A stretch of 64,000 bases of DNA from Trissonchulus latispiculum (Eukaryota > Nematoda > Enoplea > Enoplida > Ironidae), in the NCBI GenBank assembly GCA_030248195.1, contig JASAND010004096.1, forward strand, positions 62,001-126,000. The letters run 5' to 3'. The notes under the pieces are model-generated. The model saw only the letters and a list, made by a program, of their open reading frames with translations. It did no database searches and was not told the DNA's origin. The position numbers and the translations under genes are program-made. Below, in pieces: positions 23,368 to 35,396 of this stretch. Each line of letters starts with the position of its first letter. Position 1 is the stretch's first letter.

Positions 23368-23694
23368 GTATGCGAATTTGAATTCGAACTATACTATTCG
23401 AATACTTTCAATTCAATATTAATGTGATGATTTGGAGACATCAATTTGGAACGATTACTCAGTCACTTGGACATATCAAAAGCCATGTTTATATCAAATG
23501 TAGCTTAACATTTTCGCTTTCAATATTGAAAGTTTTAAGCATATTTAAACGTATATTAAAGGAAGTGCAATGTTTCAGTTGTTTTGCAGAATAAAAATAA
23601 ACTGTTTCGAGAGATATATCAGTCGATGTCTATATCAAGAATGACGAAAGTTTTAGTTAGTATGAAACTTCTTTATGTTCGAAGCAGTTTCTTT

Positions 23695-24130
23695 CATACA
23701 TTAACATAGGGTCGGGTCCTGGGGGGGCTTGTCCCCAAAAAATTTTGAGGGGGCTTGTACCTTGAACAAAAATTTTCGGGGGGGGGGCTTGTACCTCAAA
23801 AAAAATTTTTTTAAATTTTTCGAAAAATTAACGCCAATTTTATTAAAATTAGCAATTTTTTGTCAAAATTTGCAAAAAATCTTCAATTTTTGGAAAAAAA
23901 TTTAAAATTTTGCCCGATTTTCCCGAAAAACTAAACATTTTAGCTAAAAAATTCCGGCGAAACCGTAAATTTTTTGAAATTTTACTGTAAAAACTAATTT
24001 TTTCCGGCTGTTTTTCGTTACCCCTTGGCCATGTTTTCGTTACCCCTTGTCCCCGACGGCGATAGGGCTTGTACCTTGTCCGGGTTGGGGGGGGCTTGGA
24101 CCCCCCCAGCCCCCCCCGCGTTAACCTATG
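23695..24130. mobile_element. hAT-like MITE, copy 2 (436 bp)
   Basis: Flanked by a perfect 8-bp direct repeat GTTTCTTT (23687-23694 and 24131-24138). Ends are CATACATTAACATAGGG and ...GCGTTAACCTATG, which are approximate inverses. The interior has G- and C-runs plus 'cttgtacc' blocks. It is related to the 53130-53576 element in sequence and to the 7037, 34727 and 37836 copies in terminal motif. Confidence 0.8.
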
Positions 24131-24138
24131 GTTTCTTT

Positions 24139-25284
24139 ATGCACAACATGAACTATTTATACTAAATGCAGCTATCGGAGAAACAAGAAAAAGGTGCCAG
24201 GATGTCTCTGTTGAACACATCTGCTGAACACATTTAGCGCTGGAAAGAAGTCATTCACATGTTTTTGAAAATGGTATTTCTAAACAATACGGCCTATGGG
24301 ATATCAATAGCAAATAACCACAACTCGGATAATCTGCCTCTATTCTGCTTTCACAGTAACGCCTTCTTTCAGGCTTCGCTTACTGTAACTCGAGTAATAA
24401 TAGAAAATTTGAATTGAAAGTGTTTGACGCCAAATACGAACCTTGCTACTTTCATAAAAGAAAAATGCTGGAAAGTTGCTTCCAAAATTTGAGTCCCACA
24501 AGATCTTTCTAATGAACACAGGCGGGCCCGTGTTGCGCCTACCCAACTGTCCGAATTTTTCAAAATTTGCCAGAAAGTCGAGCTTCCGAAACGGAAACGG
24601 AAATCCGAATCACAAACGAATCTGGCTTAGCTAGTACAGCTTTAACATGTGTTTAAGAAGCAGCCTTAGTGAAATACTTTGTATTGCTGAACTAACACAT
24701 TTCCTAATTTCGCGGGTTCGCTTGTTTTCTATGTCCAGTTTCATGGAACAGGAATGCAAAAAAGGAATAAAATTGCTAGATGAACAAGACATGGTAATGA
24801 GTAGTATAAAAATGGCGGTTTGGCTCAATTGGTAATGATGGCGTTTCCTATCCTCAATGTGTTGTTGCTCATATTAATCCAACCAACTACGAAATTCAAC
24901 AAAGGTATATAAAAATTTTGTGGCATTTGATGAACTTCCAAAAGCTTACAATAATAAAATATTGATTGGTATTTTTAAAGTTGAAATGTATATTTTAGAT
25001 AAAGTATTAATAAAAGAACAGAATCATAACTAACCAGAAAATTGAAGACAGCACATGTTTGTTTAAATGAAATATAAAATGACTGAAAAAGACTTTAAAA
25101 TGATGGAAAATAAAAAATAGGCCAGTGCCCTAATTAAACAGCGAGTTAAAAAAAATTCATGCTTGTGTACATTAAACTTTAGGTAGAGGAGCGTGATAGA
25201 AAAACAGATCAATCCCTTTTGTCGCGAAATAATAAAAACAGTAAACTATGTTTTACATATACAGACAATTTTTCAACACACTTT
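24139..25284. other. no gene recognised
   Basis: Short overlapping frames on both strands near 24340-24840; no motif, splice pattern or repeat match that I can support. Confidence 0.4.
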
Positions 25285-25390
25285 GAAAATCTGCTCCAAA
25301 TGAAAAACACCTAACCTAAATTTTTGAACTAAATTTCCACTAAAAAATGCCAAGACCTCCTTTAGTCCCAACCATTTGACCACACACAGC

Positions 25391-25466
<76 letters not shown>

Positions 25467-25595
25467 GACAACAACAACGTCTAATAACCTCGGTAAGCTT
25501 TACACATTTAAACTTTAACTTTAAATTGAAACTTATATCAAGAGCTGCTGTTCAGTCTTGACTCTTGACACTGAGGCTGGTGTCAAACAGGTCAC
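25285..25595. repeat. interspersed repeat with internal (CAT)n, copy 2
   Basis: Second copy of the 1727-1995 family. It carries an expanded CAT tract at about 25391-25466, followed by the shared 'ctcggtaagctttaca' and 'gaggctggtgtcaaacaggtc' blocks. Confidence 0.78.
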
Positions 25596-25954
25596 CTCTG
25601 AGTAGTTCTTACGTTGTTTTATTCGGGAACGACAAATATGAAATCTTTTTTGAAGTAGCTACAGTACTAGCTTGAAGGCTATTAAAGCTGGCGAAAATGC
25701 GTTATTAGGGTGTGTGGTAGAGTTTTTGGGTGGCGATTGTTCGGGGATTTTGTCTTAGGTGCAAGTCGGAAGCAGGGCAAATCCCCCCTTTGAGCTCTTC
25801 GTAGCAATTGTGTCTCGCTTCTCGTATTTGTGCGCATCATATTATTCTGTCGTGTATTGACATAAAAGTTGTATTCGTTTGAGAGTAAATCAGGCTGGTG
25901 GTCATTTACTAGTGTCTCCAGGGAAGCGGTCGTGTAGGCCAAGCCTAGTCTTTA

Positions 25955-26670
25955 ACATATGTGCTCACTTTCTTATTATCCCTCTCGCTAATCTAGACTT
26001 AGGAATCACACTCTGAACTCATACCTGCAACCTCTTACTGAAGTCCAACGTAACAGTTTATTCAAAGAGATACATCAAGATGCTACAGTGCCTTTTCATG
26101 AGGAAGTGATACCCCAGCGTATACTTGGAGCAATCTACACATGTCGAACCCATAGAATTGCTTCACTGATTTCAATTTTAAACTTCTGAGTCACATCCTC
26201 TCCAGACATTAGACAAGACTCTGGGGAACTTCCTGTCAGCTAGATTCGAATAGGTACATTACTCAATAGATACTTGTCTTGAAAGAACGGATCCACATGA
26301 AGTGGTCCAGTCAAACAGCCAACTACCTGCTGTACCCAACGCTTCGCCAGTCAAGTATTACTCGCATATGCTGCTGCATTCACATCTTCCATTTCTGTAT
26401 CTTTATAATATAGGATTGAGCTTAGCTGGCTTCCTTTAGCATCACTGTCAAAATTTAACAGAGTCTCAAATGCTGCCTTCCATGGATGCGTTCTGGTACT
26501 TTGAGTGATCATTCGATTACAAACATGGACATCCACTTTGGAAAAACGTGCGTGTAGTAGCATATTGCCAGGTGCTACTTTACGTCATTAGCAAACAATT
26601 TCCGTTTGCTAGTACAATCTTGGCTGCAATATAAAGCCTCGTATCAGACAGATTTTTATAATGAGGAGAT
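25955..26670 (-). pseudogene. Polinton major-capsid-like gene (degraded)
   Basis: Minus-strand pieces in order: TRLYIAAKIVLANGN (near 26640), LYYKDTEMEDVNAAAY (near 26400), PLHVDPFFQDKYLL (near 26300) and KFKIEISEAILWVRHV (near 26170). The succession and spacing match a Polinton double-jelly-roll capsid gene. Frame changes and stops occur throughout; the end is not defined. Confidence 0.5.
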
Positions 26671-26689
26671 GGCTTCATGTCTAATCCTG

Positions 26690-26960
26690 CGACTACCTTG
26701 CTTTCATCTAGCTTCCAATGACTCCAGTGGATCCTCACCTCTTGCAATATTGACCCCAGTTCTCAGCGCTTCCTGACCGATTGCTTTAGCACCAGACAGA
26801 GAAGCAACGTTCTTGGTACCACGCCTCTAAATAAGATGCCAAACAGACCACCCAACCCGTTTCCTTGTTAAATTGATGGTCCCGAAAAGTATGCAAGATT
26901 ACCAGATGCCTGCCTGGTTTGCATAATAGTCATCCAGCATCTGTTGATCATGAGGATACA
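26690..26960 (-). pseudogene. small Gly-rich Polinton protein (degraded)
   Basis: Fragments NLAYFSGPSI, GNGLGGLF and, after a frame change, AKAIGQEALRTGVNIARG. These resemble the short glycine-rich protein encoded between capsid genes in Polintons. Broken by stops and a frame shift. Confidence 0.45.
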
Positions 26961-26999
26961 TTATGATGCAAACAGCTTTGGTCTAATATGGAGTTTCAA

Positions 27000-27633
27000 G
27001 ATTAAATGACTGCTGCTTATTAATTGAAACGGTAATCCACTTGATGTTCTGATTTGGATATGGACAACATCAACCAACTTGGCCATAGATAGCAGGGCTT
27101 TATATACTTTTCAGAAATAGTTACTCCAGGAGTATTGGTTGATGTTTTTACCACTTGAAACAACGATGCCATAGCATCTCCAACTCTCTGATGGTCAACC
27201 AAGTCAGAGTAAACAAATATACTACTTTGCACACTCCCAAAGTTAGGAGGAAAGTCAGCGTAGGTTGATTCAGAGTAGAAAGGGATATTATTAGATCAAG
27301 AATTGAAGCCAAGAATGTAGGATAGGGATATGTGACGAAAGTTCGTTGGATTGTTATATTTCTGTTATATAACGTTTCTTCTTCGGTACCCATTCAATGT
27401 GTTCACCCATTTCAGCGAACTGACTCAAGTTTGCCGCTTTGTTACCATGAAAATATATTGTGGCATCTGATGATTGGAAGGTTAGGAGTGAGTTGGATCA
27501 ACTCTACCAGAGCCGCTTTATACTGTCCATGTAAGATAAGAAGTTTAGCCAGTTTCACTCGAAAGTTTGACAAAGTATTATCAGGAAAATGATCCATTGA
27601 ACTGCTGAATGGTAGAAATAGATACATCACGCT
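27000..27633 (-). pseudogene. Polinton minor-capsid-like gene (degraded)
   Basis: Begins with a frame at 27630-27442 reading FPDNTLSNFRVKLA and YKAALVELIQ, a start typical of a Polinton virion protein. Continuation in other frames gives VYSDLVDHQRVGDAM near 27200-27160. Several stops and shifts intervene, so no product is expected. It starts immediately after the integrase end, which fits element gene order. The family name is by recall of motif style; a profile search would be decisive. Confidence 0.5.
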
Positions 27634-28230
27634 AAACTGACAACGTCGCCTTCCTTAAGATATGAATTAAACTTTGCTGGATATCCTTGCCACTTGACAA
27701 AGTATTCAATACCTTGGGTATCTTTCCTTGTTCGCAAACTCTTCCAAATGTCGTCAAAGTCTTTGTCAACTGGTTGAAGTTCTTGAGCAACAAACTTTCC
27801 TTTCATAGTTTCATCCATGGGATCCTTCAGGAGATAGCTATTTGGATGACCTGGTATAACCTCACTAATCGGAAATAATTCCTCAGTATAGTTTGGTAGA
27901 CAAACCTTTTAAGAGTGCCTTCACTTTACTCATTCTAACCAACTGTCCTTCATATAGCCTGTCTTCTCTTTTCACCTTCTTCTTGTACAAGTTGTTGTAT
28001 GTTCTTGCTTCGTTTGAGGCGTTCACGTCCCTTGGAGCCATCTTTATACATCTATGTCGACGCGAATTGTAAGTTTGCCGCACATCGGGCAAAACATCCA
28101 GCCATCGATAAGTGCTTTTTGCTGTAAAATATCTATACAGCAATTTCTTTAGGGTTCTGTTCAATCTTTCTTGTTGTTCGTTCTTTCAATCTCCTGAATA
28201 TGTTATAGGTAGACCAGTGTGTAATTGTGA
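27624..28230 (-). pseudogene. Polinton-type integrase, C-terminal part with chromodomain (degraded)
   Basis: Two open pieces. The first (28164-27883) has NRTLKKLLYRYF, WLDVLPDV and HRCIKMAPRDV, typical of the integrase catalytic-core end of this group. The second (27818-27627) has the chromodomain-like VKWQGYPAKFNS; the 'FNS' ending is characteristic of Polinton integrases rather than Ty3 chromoviruses. A frame break lies between them near 27880. The N-terminal zinc finger and most of the DDE core are missing or unrecognisable upstream. Confidence 0.7.
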
Positions 28231-28240
28231 CGATTCAAAT

Positions 28241-29586
28241 TTGCATCCATCTAAATCGTTTAGACTTGGGCACAAGACGTTCTAACCATTCGTCCTTTAG
28301 CTTATGTTTTACAAAATTGACAATCTTTGCACGCCTCATCAAAGGACCTCCTTTTAACTTGACACGCGTTCCTTCAACTTGGTACTCACCGATCAATTTA
28401 GGTTGATGACTTGTGTGGAATCGGTTTTCAGTAGTAGGTCGCCTTGCTGATTACTCTTTAGGTTCCAACCGTCGTTTACCAAGATACTTTGGTCTGGCCA
28501 ACCGCTCTGCAATTAAACGTTAATTAAACTCTGCATTTTTTAAAGTGCTGTTTTGCTGCTAGCTGCTTTTTCATGCCAACGTCTATGAATGGTCTTCTGA
28601 TTACCCGGTCGGATCCGGTGAGGCCCGGTCAAATTTTTGCTATACATATTTCTAATGTTTTTCCATTATTTCTTGACTGGAAAGTGCAATTTAAGCTTGC
28701 ACGAGTTGTCTAAGGTGTAATAAACAGCACTAACTATTGTTTGGCACTGTATTTTAAATGCCGGGCCTTCGCGGGGCCGACCGGGCGTACACCGGGCCGC
28801 CGGGTCTACCGGGCCTTGAAGCCCGGCCCGAGGCCCGGTCAGGTCGGTTCAGCAGGCTCGGGTCCGGGCCCGGCCCGGGAAATTTCTTAAAGACACAACT
28901 CACTCATAACATTTATTGAAGTGAAAATCAAATCAAATCAAATTATGCGAATTGAGAATCTAATCTTACACAGTTCATTACAGATATTTGATTCTTTGGC
29001 TTTAAATTGGCTTCCTTTAGTATATTACGCATATGTGCAACGGCTCGTCTTTGTACTACAGTGACCTTTACAAAAAACTTGACCTTACCTCTTTCTTTCT
29101 TTTTTTCTTTAATTTCTTTCCTTCTTTAAAGAACGAAAGATCGAAAAAGAGAAATGAAACAAACAATCTTTTTTCTACTAAAATTTGACATTGGCTGTAC
29201 TAAAATATATCTTAATGCCCACACTGGCAGCTCATTCCATAACATTAGCTGAATTTGACTGCGTCCACTGTGTAAACACTCTAAACTCCCATCCAAATTC
29301 ATTAAAATTTCCTGACTGCCCATTCTGACGGTCCTACATAAAATAAGCAAATTACAAAATAAAATGTTTGAACGCATTCGGTCATGCCACACTGATTGTT
29401 TTACACTGTTATCTAACATTAAACTACAAAATCCAAGTTTGCTCCTTGACCGACTGCAGTGGAAATATTTTCTAGTCGTCAATTTTCGCCTGGTTGACTT
29501 TTTGTACCCAGGCAAGCCTCGTGCATGGCTGCAACATTATTCAAAGCCAAATCCTTAAAGAATTCTTGAATCTTGTGCGCCTTCGC
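28241..29586. other. spacer with a GC-rich CCGGGC block
   Basis: About 28600-28880 contains many CCGGGC/GCCCGG words in an otherwise AT-rich region. A minus-strand reading near 28260-28340 (KDEWLERLVP) may be a further fragment of the upstream element but is not assigned. Minus-strand ORF 29515-29126 (129 codons) has no recognisable motif and no partner exons. Confidence 0.4.
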
Positions 29587-30152
29587 CACCAGCCCTAACT
29601 TTTGATTATTTCATAACTTTGAAAGTTTGTATGGATGCATATTGGAGGCTGATGAATTCAAAAATTTAAAACTATTAATATTTTCAGAAATTTTCAAAAA
29701 TTTTAAAATTTAAGTTTGGTAAGAGGGACCAAGTAGAACCAAAAAGTTTTTGATAAAAAAATTGCTAAAAACTTGCATTCAGGGGTTTTCAGGGGCGCTG
29801 AGCCCGAATCTGAAATTCTTTTTCGATTCAATTTTCGTTAGCTCAGTATAAGATTACATAATTACTTACTTAACTTGTTAAGCTTACAACATTAGCTTAT
29901 ACTGAGCTAACGAAAAGCTGAATCGAAAAATGAATTTGAGATTCGTGCGCAACGCCCCTGAAAACCTCTGTACGCAAGTTTCAGCAATTTTTTTATCAAA
30001 AATGTTTTGGTTCCCTTGCCAAACTAAAATTTGAAATTTTTAAAAATTTCAAGGTTTTGGAATTATTTAATTCATCAGCCTTCAATGCATAATTGAACCA
30101 TACATAATTTAAAAGTTATTGGTCAAAAAATAAAAAGTTAGGGCTGGCGTGG
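29587..30152. mobile_element. foldback element B (about 566 bp)
   Basis: Outer ends CCAGCCCTAACTTTT / AAAAGTTAGGGCTGG. Arms mirror through 'ttgcattcaggggttttc' and 'gaaaacctctgtacgcaag' to a central 'gttagctcagtataag...cttatactgagctaac' hairpin. It shares the central part with the foldback at 18275-18830. Confidence 0.75.
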
Positions 30153-30334
30153 GGGAAAGGGGTGACGAATTCTTTGTTTATTTTCAAAAATGTAATGGGA
30201 TTGGTATTTTGACTTTACGATCAAAAGCAGTCTTGTTAAACTTATAAATGAAACCTTTAGCCCCATCCAAGCTTTCTCGACCGAATATGTACAAAGGCAA
30301 CAGGAAATGCAACTGAACCAAATAGTACGTTACG

Positions 30335-30941
30335 AGTAGCTAAAAATGCCGGTTCTGGGCCAGGAATTTGCCCTCAGGACATTTTCGCAGTCTTTTTAGG
30401 CTCCTCATGTTATAACCGTTTCGGCCCCCGCCACAGGGCCTCAGCAGACGGCTAGGCAACCTTTACGGTTCTTTCTTTTTTCTTTTCTTTATTTTTTCAA
30501 CGCACAACACATATTACACACATCAAATACAAGACTAAAGCCATCAGATTTATTAGTTTGCCCAACAATGAAAAATTTCCCATACTGAAACAGTCTACTG
30601 GTACCACCTTTCATTTTCCAAATAATTCCACTGTAAATTTCCAGCTCTAAACACACATTACTGTAGACCTTTCCTAGGTTTTCGTACAGAGCTTAAAGGT
30701 CCACTTTATATCCAAGATGAAAAAAGCATCAAATTTATTAGTTAGCCCACAATAAAAACCTTCATATTATGCAATAGCCTAATTATACCACAATAAGCTT
30801 AATATGCATGATAGGCCTGATCATTCCACTATAAGTTTCAAACTCAACTGAGAATCAAACCACCACTTGAGTTAATCTAGTTTAAAAACAGCGCCTTACC
30901 CCACTCGGCCATCGCCCTTTAGTTACAATATGGCTAAAGCA
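30335..30941. repeat. left arm, outer part, of the large foldback
   Basis: Inverse of about 36985-37589. It includes a tRNA-like block (minus-strand sense, about 30845-30925) with A-box GGCCGAGTGG and a B-box-like GGTTTGATTCT. Confidence 0.8.
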
Positions 30942-32881
30942 TTTACGTCAAGAAAATGAAGTAAACGCTGGCCAGCAGGCGGATCCACGAAGGATAACAA
31001 GGCATTAATCATAAAGAAATAATGAAAAACGCCTGCCTGCAGTCACTAAGGCCGTAGCCTTAGTCCGAACAGGAGAGAGCCAATGGGCGCGGTGAGCGCT
31101 CTTACCCAGGGAGAACTATTCCCTGGAGCTCCTACCTGGTTGTCGGGGGGGGCAAGAAGGACAGGCCAGCTCGGCTCTATCTGTGCTGCAACATAGCCAG
31201 AGAAGGTTTTATCAAAACCTCTCTGACTGTGCTATGCACAGAAAGAGGACTGCAGTGGCCAGCGGATCTCCGTAGAGATACAAACAGCATTTACGTCAAG
31301 CAAATGAAGTAAACGCTGGCCAGCAGGCGGATCCACGAAGGATACAAGGCATTAATCATAAAGAAATAATGAAAAACGCCTGCCTGAAGTCACTAAGACC
31401 GTAGCCTTTGTCCGAACAGGAGAGAGCCAATGGGCGCGGTGAGCGCTCTTACCCAGGGAGAACTATTCCCTGGAGCTCCTGCCTGGTTGTCCAAGAAGGA
31501 CAGCCAGCTCGGCTCTATCTGTGCTGCAACATAGCCAGAGAAGTAAACGCTGGCCAGCCTGCTGGCCAGCGTTTACTTCATTTTCTTGACGTAAATGCTG
31601 TTTGTATCTCTACGGAGATCCGCTGGCCACTACAGTCCTCTTTCTGTGCATAGCACAGTCAGAGAGGTTTTGTAAAACCTTCTCTGGCTATGTTGCAGCA
31701 CAGATAGAGCCGAGCTGGCTGTCTTTCTTGGACAACCAGGCAGGAGCTCCAGGGAATAGTTCTCCCTGGGTAAGAGCGCTCACCGCACCCATTGGCTCTC
31801 TCCTGTTCGGACTAAGGCTACGGCCTTACTGACTGCAGGCAGGCGATTTTCATTATTTCTTTATGATTAATGCCTTGTATCCTTCGTGGATCCGCCTGCT
31901 GGCCAGCGTTTACTTCATTTTCTTGACGTAAATGCTGTTTGTATCTTTACGGAGATCCGCTGGCCACTGCAGTCCTCTTTCTGTGCATAGCACAGTCAGA
32001 GAGGTTTTGATAAAACCTTCTCTGGCTATGTTGCAGCACAGATAGAGCCGAGCTGGCTGTCCTTCTTGGACAACCAGGCAGGAGCTCCAGGGAATAGTTC
32101 TCACCAGGGTAAGAGCGCTCACCGCGCCCATTGGCTCTCTCCTGTTCGGACTAAGGCTACGGCCTTAGTCACTGCAGGCAGGCGTTTTTCATTATTTCTT
32201 TATGATTAATGCCTTGTATCCTTCGTGGATCCGCCTGCTGGCCAGCGTTTACTTCATTTTCTTGACGTAAATGCTTTTTGTATCTCTACGGAGATCCGCT
32301 GGCCACTGCAGTCCTCTTTCTGTGCATAGCACAGTCAGAGAGGTTTTGATAAAACCTTCTCTGGCTATGTTGCAGCACAGATAGAGCCGAGCTGGCTGTC
32401 CTTCTTGGACAACCAGGCAGGAGCTCCAGGGAATAGTTCTCACCAGGGTAAGAGCGCTCACCGCGCCCATTGGCTCTCTCCTGTTCGGACTAAGGCTACG
32501 GCCTTAGTCACTGCAGGCAGGCGTTTTTCATTATTTCTTTATGATTAATGCCTTGTATCCTTCGTGGATCCGCCTGCTGGCCAGCGTTTACTTCATTTTC
32601 TTGACGTAAATGCTTTTTGTATCTCTACGGAGATCCGCTGGCCACTGCAGTCCTCTTTCTGTGCATAGCACAGTCAGAGAGGTTTTGATAAAACCTTCTC
32701 TGGCTATGTTGCAGCACAGATAGAGCCGAGCTGGATGTCCTTCTTGGACAACCAGGCAGGAGCTCCAGGGAATAGTTCTCCCTGGGTAAGAGCGCTCACC
32801 GCGCCCATTGGCTCTCTCCTGTTCGGACTAAGGGTACGGACTTAGTGACAGCAGGCAGGCGTTTTTCATTATTTCTTTATG
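30942..32881. repeat. palindromic satellite array of 339-bp units inserted in the left arm
   Basis: Flanked by a 15-bp direct repeat AATATGGCTAAAGCA (30927-30941 and 32882-32896), which looks like a target duplication. Two units in one orientation (to about 31545) meet four in the opposite orientation at a symmetric 'gctggccagcctgctggccagc' centre near 31550-31572. Unit blocks include 'gagagagccaatgggcgcggtgagcgctcttaccc', 'tctgtgctgcaacatagccagag' and 'cagcggatctccgtagagata'. The 73-codon frames repeated every 339 bp are repeat shadows. Confidence 0.85.
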
Positions 32882-34100
32882 AATATGGCTAAAGCAGCTA
32901 TATATAAGCTTCCAGCTTAGCCTAACGCATAACTCTAGCTATCAGTTTATGTCAGTATGTGCTTCTCTTTAGCTGACGCTGGGATAACTGGTTTTGCATG
33001 GAATGGGTTATATTAGTCAACAACTTCAAGTCAAATGTGTACACAATACGTAAACACTTACATTCCACGTTCGTAAGGCTCATTCAGTGCTTACGTTAAT
33101 ACTTACAAAATGTTTACATTCTACGCGATGCTTGCTTTCCAGTTGACCAGCGCTGACTTTCCGGTTGGTCAGCGCTTTGGTCAGCGCACTGGTCAGCGCT
33201 TACTTTCACTTGGTAAGTATTTGATGAAATATTTAATGTGAAATATTTGACCAACCGGAAAGTCAGCGCTGGGGGGTATTTCATAAAGCAATTGTAGGCT
33301 ACAATTACAACAATTGTAGCTAATTCTGTTCCATAATACAAGTCACAATTAATGTGACTTAACAAATCCCTACAATCGATGGTTTCATAAAGTTACAACT
33401 GTAAAAGAATTGTATTACAATTGTACGCATCAAATCAACATAAATATGATTGTGATTGTCAAGCTAGAATTGTAATTTGTGCTCCACAATTGTAACCAAT
33501 TTATCCAGTTTCATAGAATAACGTTATTTTCACAATTGATGACGTCACCTGTAATTTGTACCTACAAGTCCTACATCGGTAGAAAGGACTGTTCCTTTTA
33601 TTGGGTTTAGAATTTATGTCATTAGTACTGTTACTTTCTCAATTAGTTGATCATTGTGACTTCACATCTTTAATAATCAGTTACTTTTATCTTATCTTAC
33701 ACTGGTTACATTACATTTATCTGACTTTTAATCATACTTTAGTTACAGCAATTTTGAAATCACCTAAGAGCATCTTCAGTAGCTATGACTAAGCCATCCT
33801 TAAGTTCTTTAGCCCTAAAGAAATAATGTCATCAAACAGCCAACTTTTTACTACACAATTACCCAATAAAAGAGTCACAAGGTCGACGAGTCACAATACT
33901 TTTTGAAAAGAAGTTTCTATGCTTTGAAAGTGAGAAAATATAGATATTGATTTAAAATTTTGCTAGAAAGTTTTCTACTTCAATCAATTTCAATATCAAT
34001 TTAAATGCACTTGTCCAAACAAAACGTTTTAAATTTCGTAACACTTAAAGTATAGAAACATCTTACAATAGAAAAATCTGTAGACTCAGCATATTTTACT

Positions 34101-34349
34101 TCAGTGGCGGTCCATGTTCATGACAGAAAAGCTGGTTCCAAATGTGTTAGCAAATGAAGGAATCGAGCCACCAGGAGCTGAAGCCACTCTAGGAGGAAAG
34201 GTTCCTTGCGGCTGATAGTGATCTTCAAATGGTCCGAAGTTAGCTCTATCCATATTGCGGCGTAGCTGCTCAATCTCCAGCTCCAGTTTAGCATTCTGCA
34301 GTTCCAAATTTCTAATTTGAAGACCCAACTTCTTGTCTTTCTTGGACAT
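34101..34349 (-). CDS. Harbinger companion protein, C-terminal exon (coiled coil)
   Basis: Preceded on the minus strand by an acceptor (cttaaatttag). Encodes KKLGLQIRNLELQNAKLELE, a heptad-like Leu/Glu coiled coil, then a Pro/Gly/Ser-rich tail to a stop. The Myb/SANT-like partner proteins of Harbinger transposases commonly end this way. Separated from its upstream part by a presumed intron that contains a MITE. Confidence 0.55.
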   Translation of the reverse strand: MSKKDKKLGLQIRNLELQNAKLELEIEQLRRNMDRANFGPFEDHYQPQGTFPPRVASAPGGSIPSFANTFGTSFSVMNMDRH

Positions 34350-34726
34350 GGTCGAACCTAAATTTAAGTTAATCTGCCTCAGCTAATTAACTTTATCGTA
34401 GAATTATAGCAGCATAGATTAATACGGCGTAGCTAGTGCATGGTATCAAGAGCAAGGGATGACGTGGGCTGATTTTACCAAACATAGCACATTTTTAGCA
34501 AGTTTTAGCGATTTTTCACATTTATCAAAAATTTTTAAAAATCCTCATCTTTTACTGTATAATTTTAGACAAAAAATGTAAAAATTTGCATTTTGCTGTA
34601 CGATCAAGAGTACATAATGATAAGAAAAAAACTCTCACACATCCCAAACACTGGTTTGACTTTGGCTCTGTTCCGTTCAGAGTTTGATTCCATTTTCAAG
34701 TTTAGAACGCACTAGCCAGTCACTAA

Positions 34727-35086
34727 CATAGGATAACGTGGGGGGGGGTGCAGACCCCCCCCCAGACCGACAAAAAACGGGTAGACCCCCTCAGCGAAAG
34801 GGAAAAAAGACCAGACCCGCTGGTCCAGAAAGGAAAAAAGGGTAGACCCCTCAGCGATTTTTACTAAAAATAGGTAATTTTTAACCAAATTTTAGTGATT
34901 TTTTCAAAAAATTTCTTACAAATCGCTAAAATTGTTATTTTTTACTAATTTTTGGTCAAAAACGTTAAAAATTAAATTTTGCTAACTTCAGGGGAGAAAA
35001 CCTTAAAATTTTGGAACTTTTCAGGGGTAGACCCCTCGCCAAGGTCGGGGTAGACCCCCCCAGAATCGTCCCCGTGTTAATGTATG
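34727..35086. mobile_element. hAT-like MITE, copy 3, inside the Harbinger
   Basis: Starts CATAGGATAACGTGGGG, ends CCCCGTGTTAATGTATG. Flanks GTCACTAA (34719-34726) and GTCACGAA (35087-35094) are an 8-bp duplication with one mismatch. Highly similar to 7037-7402 and 37836-38199. Its position between the two companion-gene exons means it probably landed in an intron. Confidence 0.8.
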
Positions 35087-35388
35087 GTCACGAATATGTC
35101 AACAACAGTTTTGGGTTTAGCTTCAGTGAGGGTCAGATCCACGTCCACCACGCGCTTTTTAGAACTAGTTGGCGTAGGCTTCAAGGCTGTTTTAGGTGGT
35201 TGAGAGATAACTGACGGGGAATCATTCTCCGAAGTATCCGGCTTTTCCCAGGTTTCTGACACGTTTAAACCCTCAACCACGGGAGATTCTTTCCCAAGAA
35301 TGTCCAAAACAGCTGAATTGATCTCATTTAGTATGAACTCTTTTCCTTCTCCGCTTCCAGTCTGACGTTTGTTGTCCACTTTTTCCTA
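35085..35388 (-). CDS. Harbinger companion (Myb/SANT-like) protein, middle exon
   Basis: The minus-strand acceptor (tttattttttag) is followed by a KRQTGSGEG...LDILGKESPVVEG segment, the stretch that usually follows the Myb/SANT DNA-binding domain in Harbinger second ORFs, then a Ser/Thr/Pro-rich linker. The DNA-binding exon itself was not found; it would have to lie antisense to, or beyond, the transposase gene. The frame runs into the inserted MITE end at 35086. Confidence 0.5.
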
Positions 35389-35396
35389 AAAAATAA

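Larger units (their letters stand above)
25950..28240 (-). mobile_element. Polinton/Maverick element remnant (integrase plus virion-type genes)
   Basis: Read on the minus strand, conceptual frames broken by stops and shifts occur in this order: retroviral-type integrase C-terminal part with chromodomain (about 28230-27624), a minor-capsid-like protein (about 27633-27000), a small Gly-rich protein (about 26960-26690) and a major-capsid-like protein (about 26670-25955). This combination is specific to Polinton/Maverick (adintovirus-like) elements, which are large self-synthesising DNA transposons with virus-like particles genes. DNA polymerase B, protease, packaging ATPase and terminal repeats were not found. 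It is an old, inactive fragment in the host genome. Confidence 0.7.

Noticed and set aside
27332..27592. Plus-strand 86-codon frame
   Set aside because: Antisense shadow of the degraded Polinton virion gene on the minus strand.
29126..29515. 129-codon minus-strand frame
   Set aside because: No motif; composition like surrounding non-coding DNA.
31408..32470. Repeated 73-81 codon frames on both strands
   Set aside because: They recur every 339 bp with the satellite unit and on both strands of the palindrome; no coding signature.
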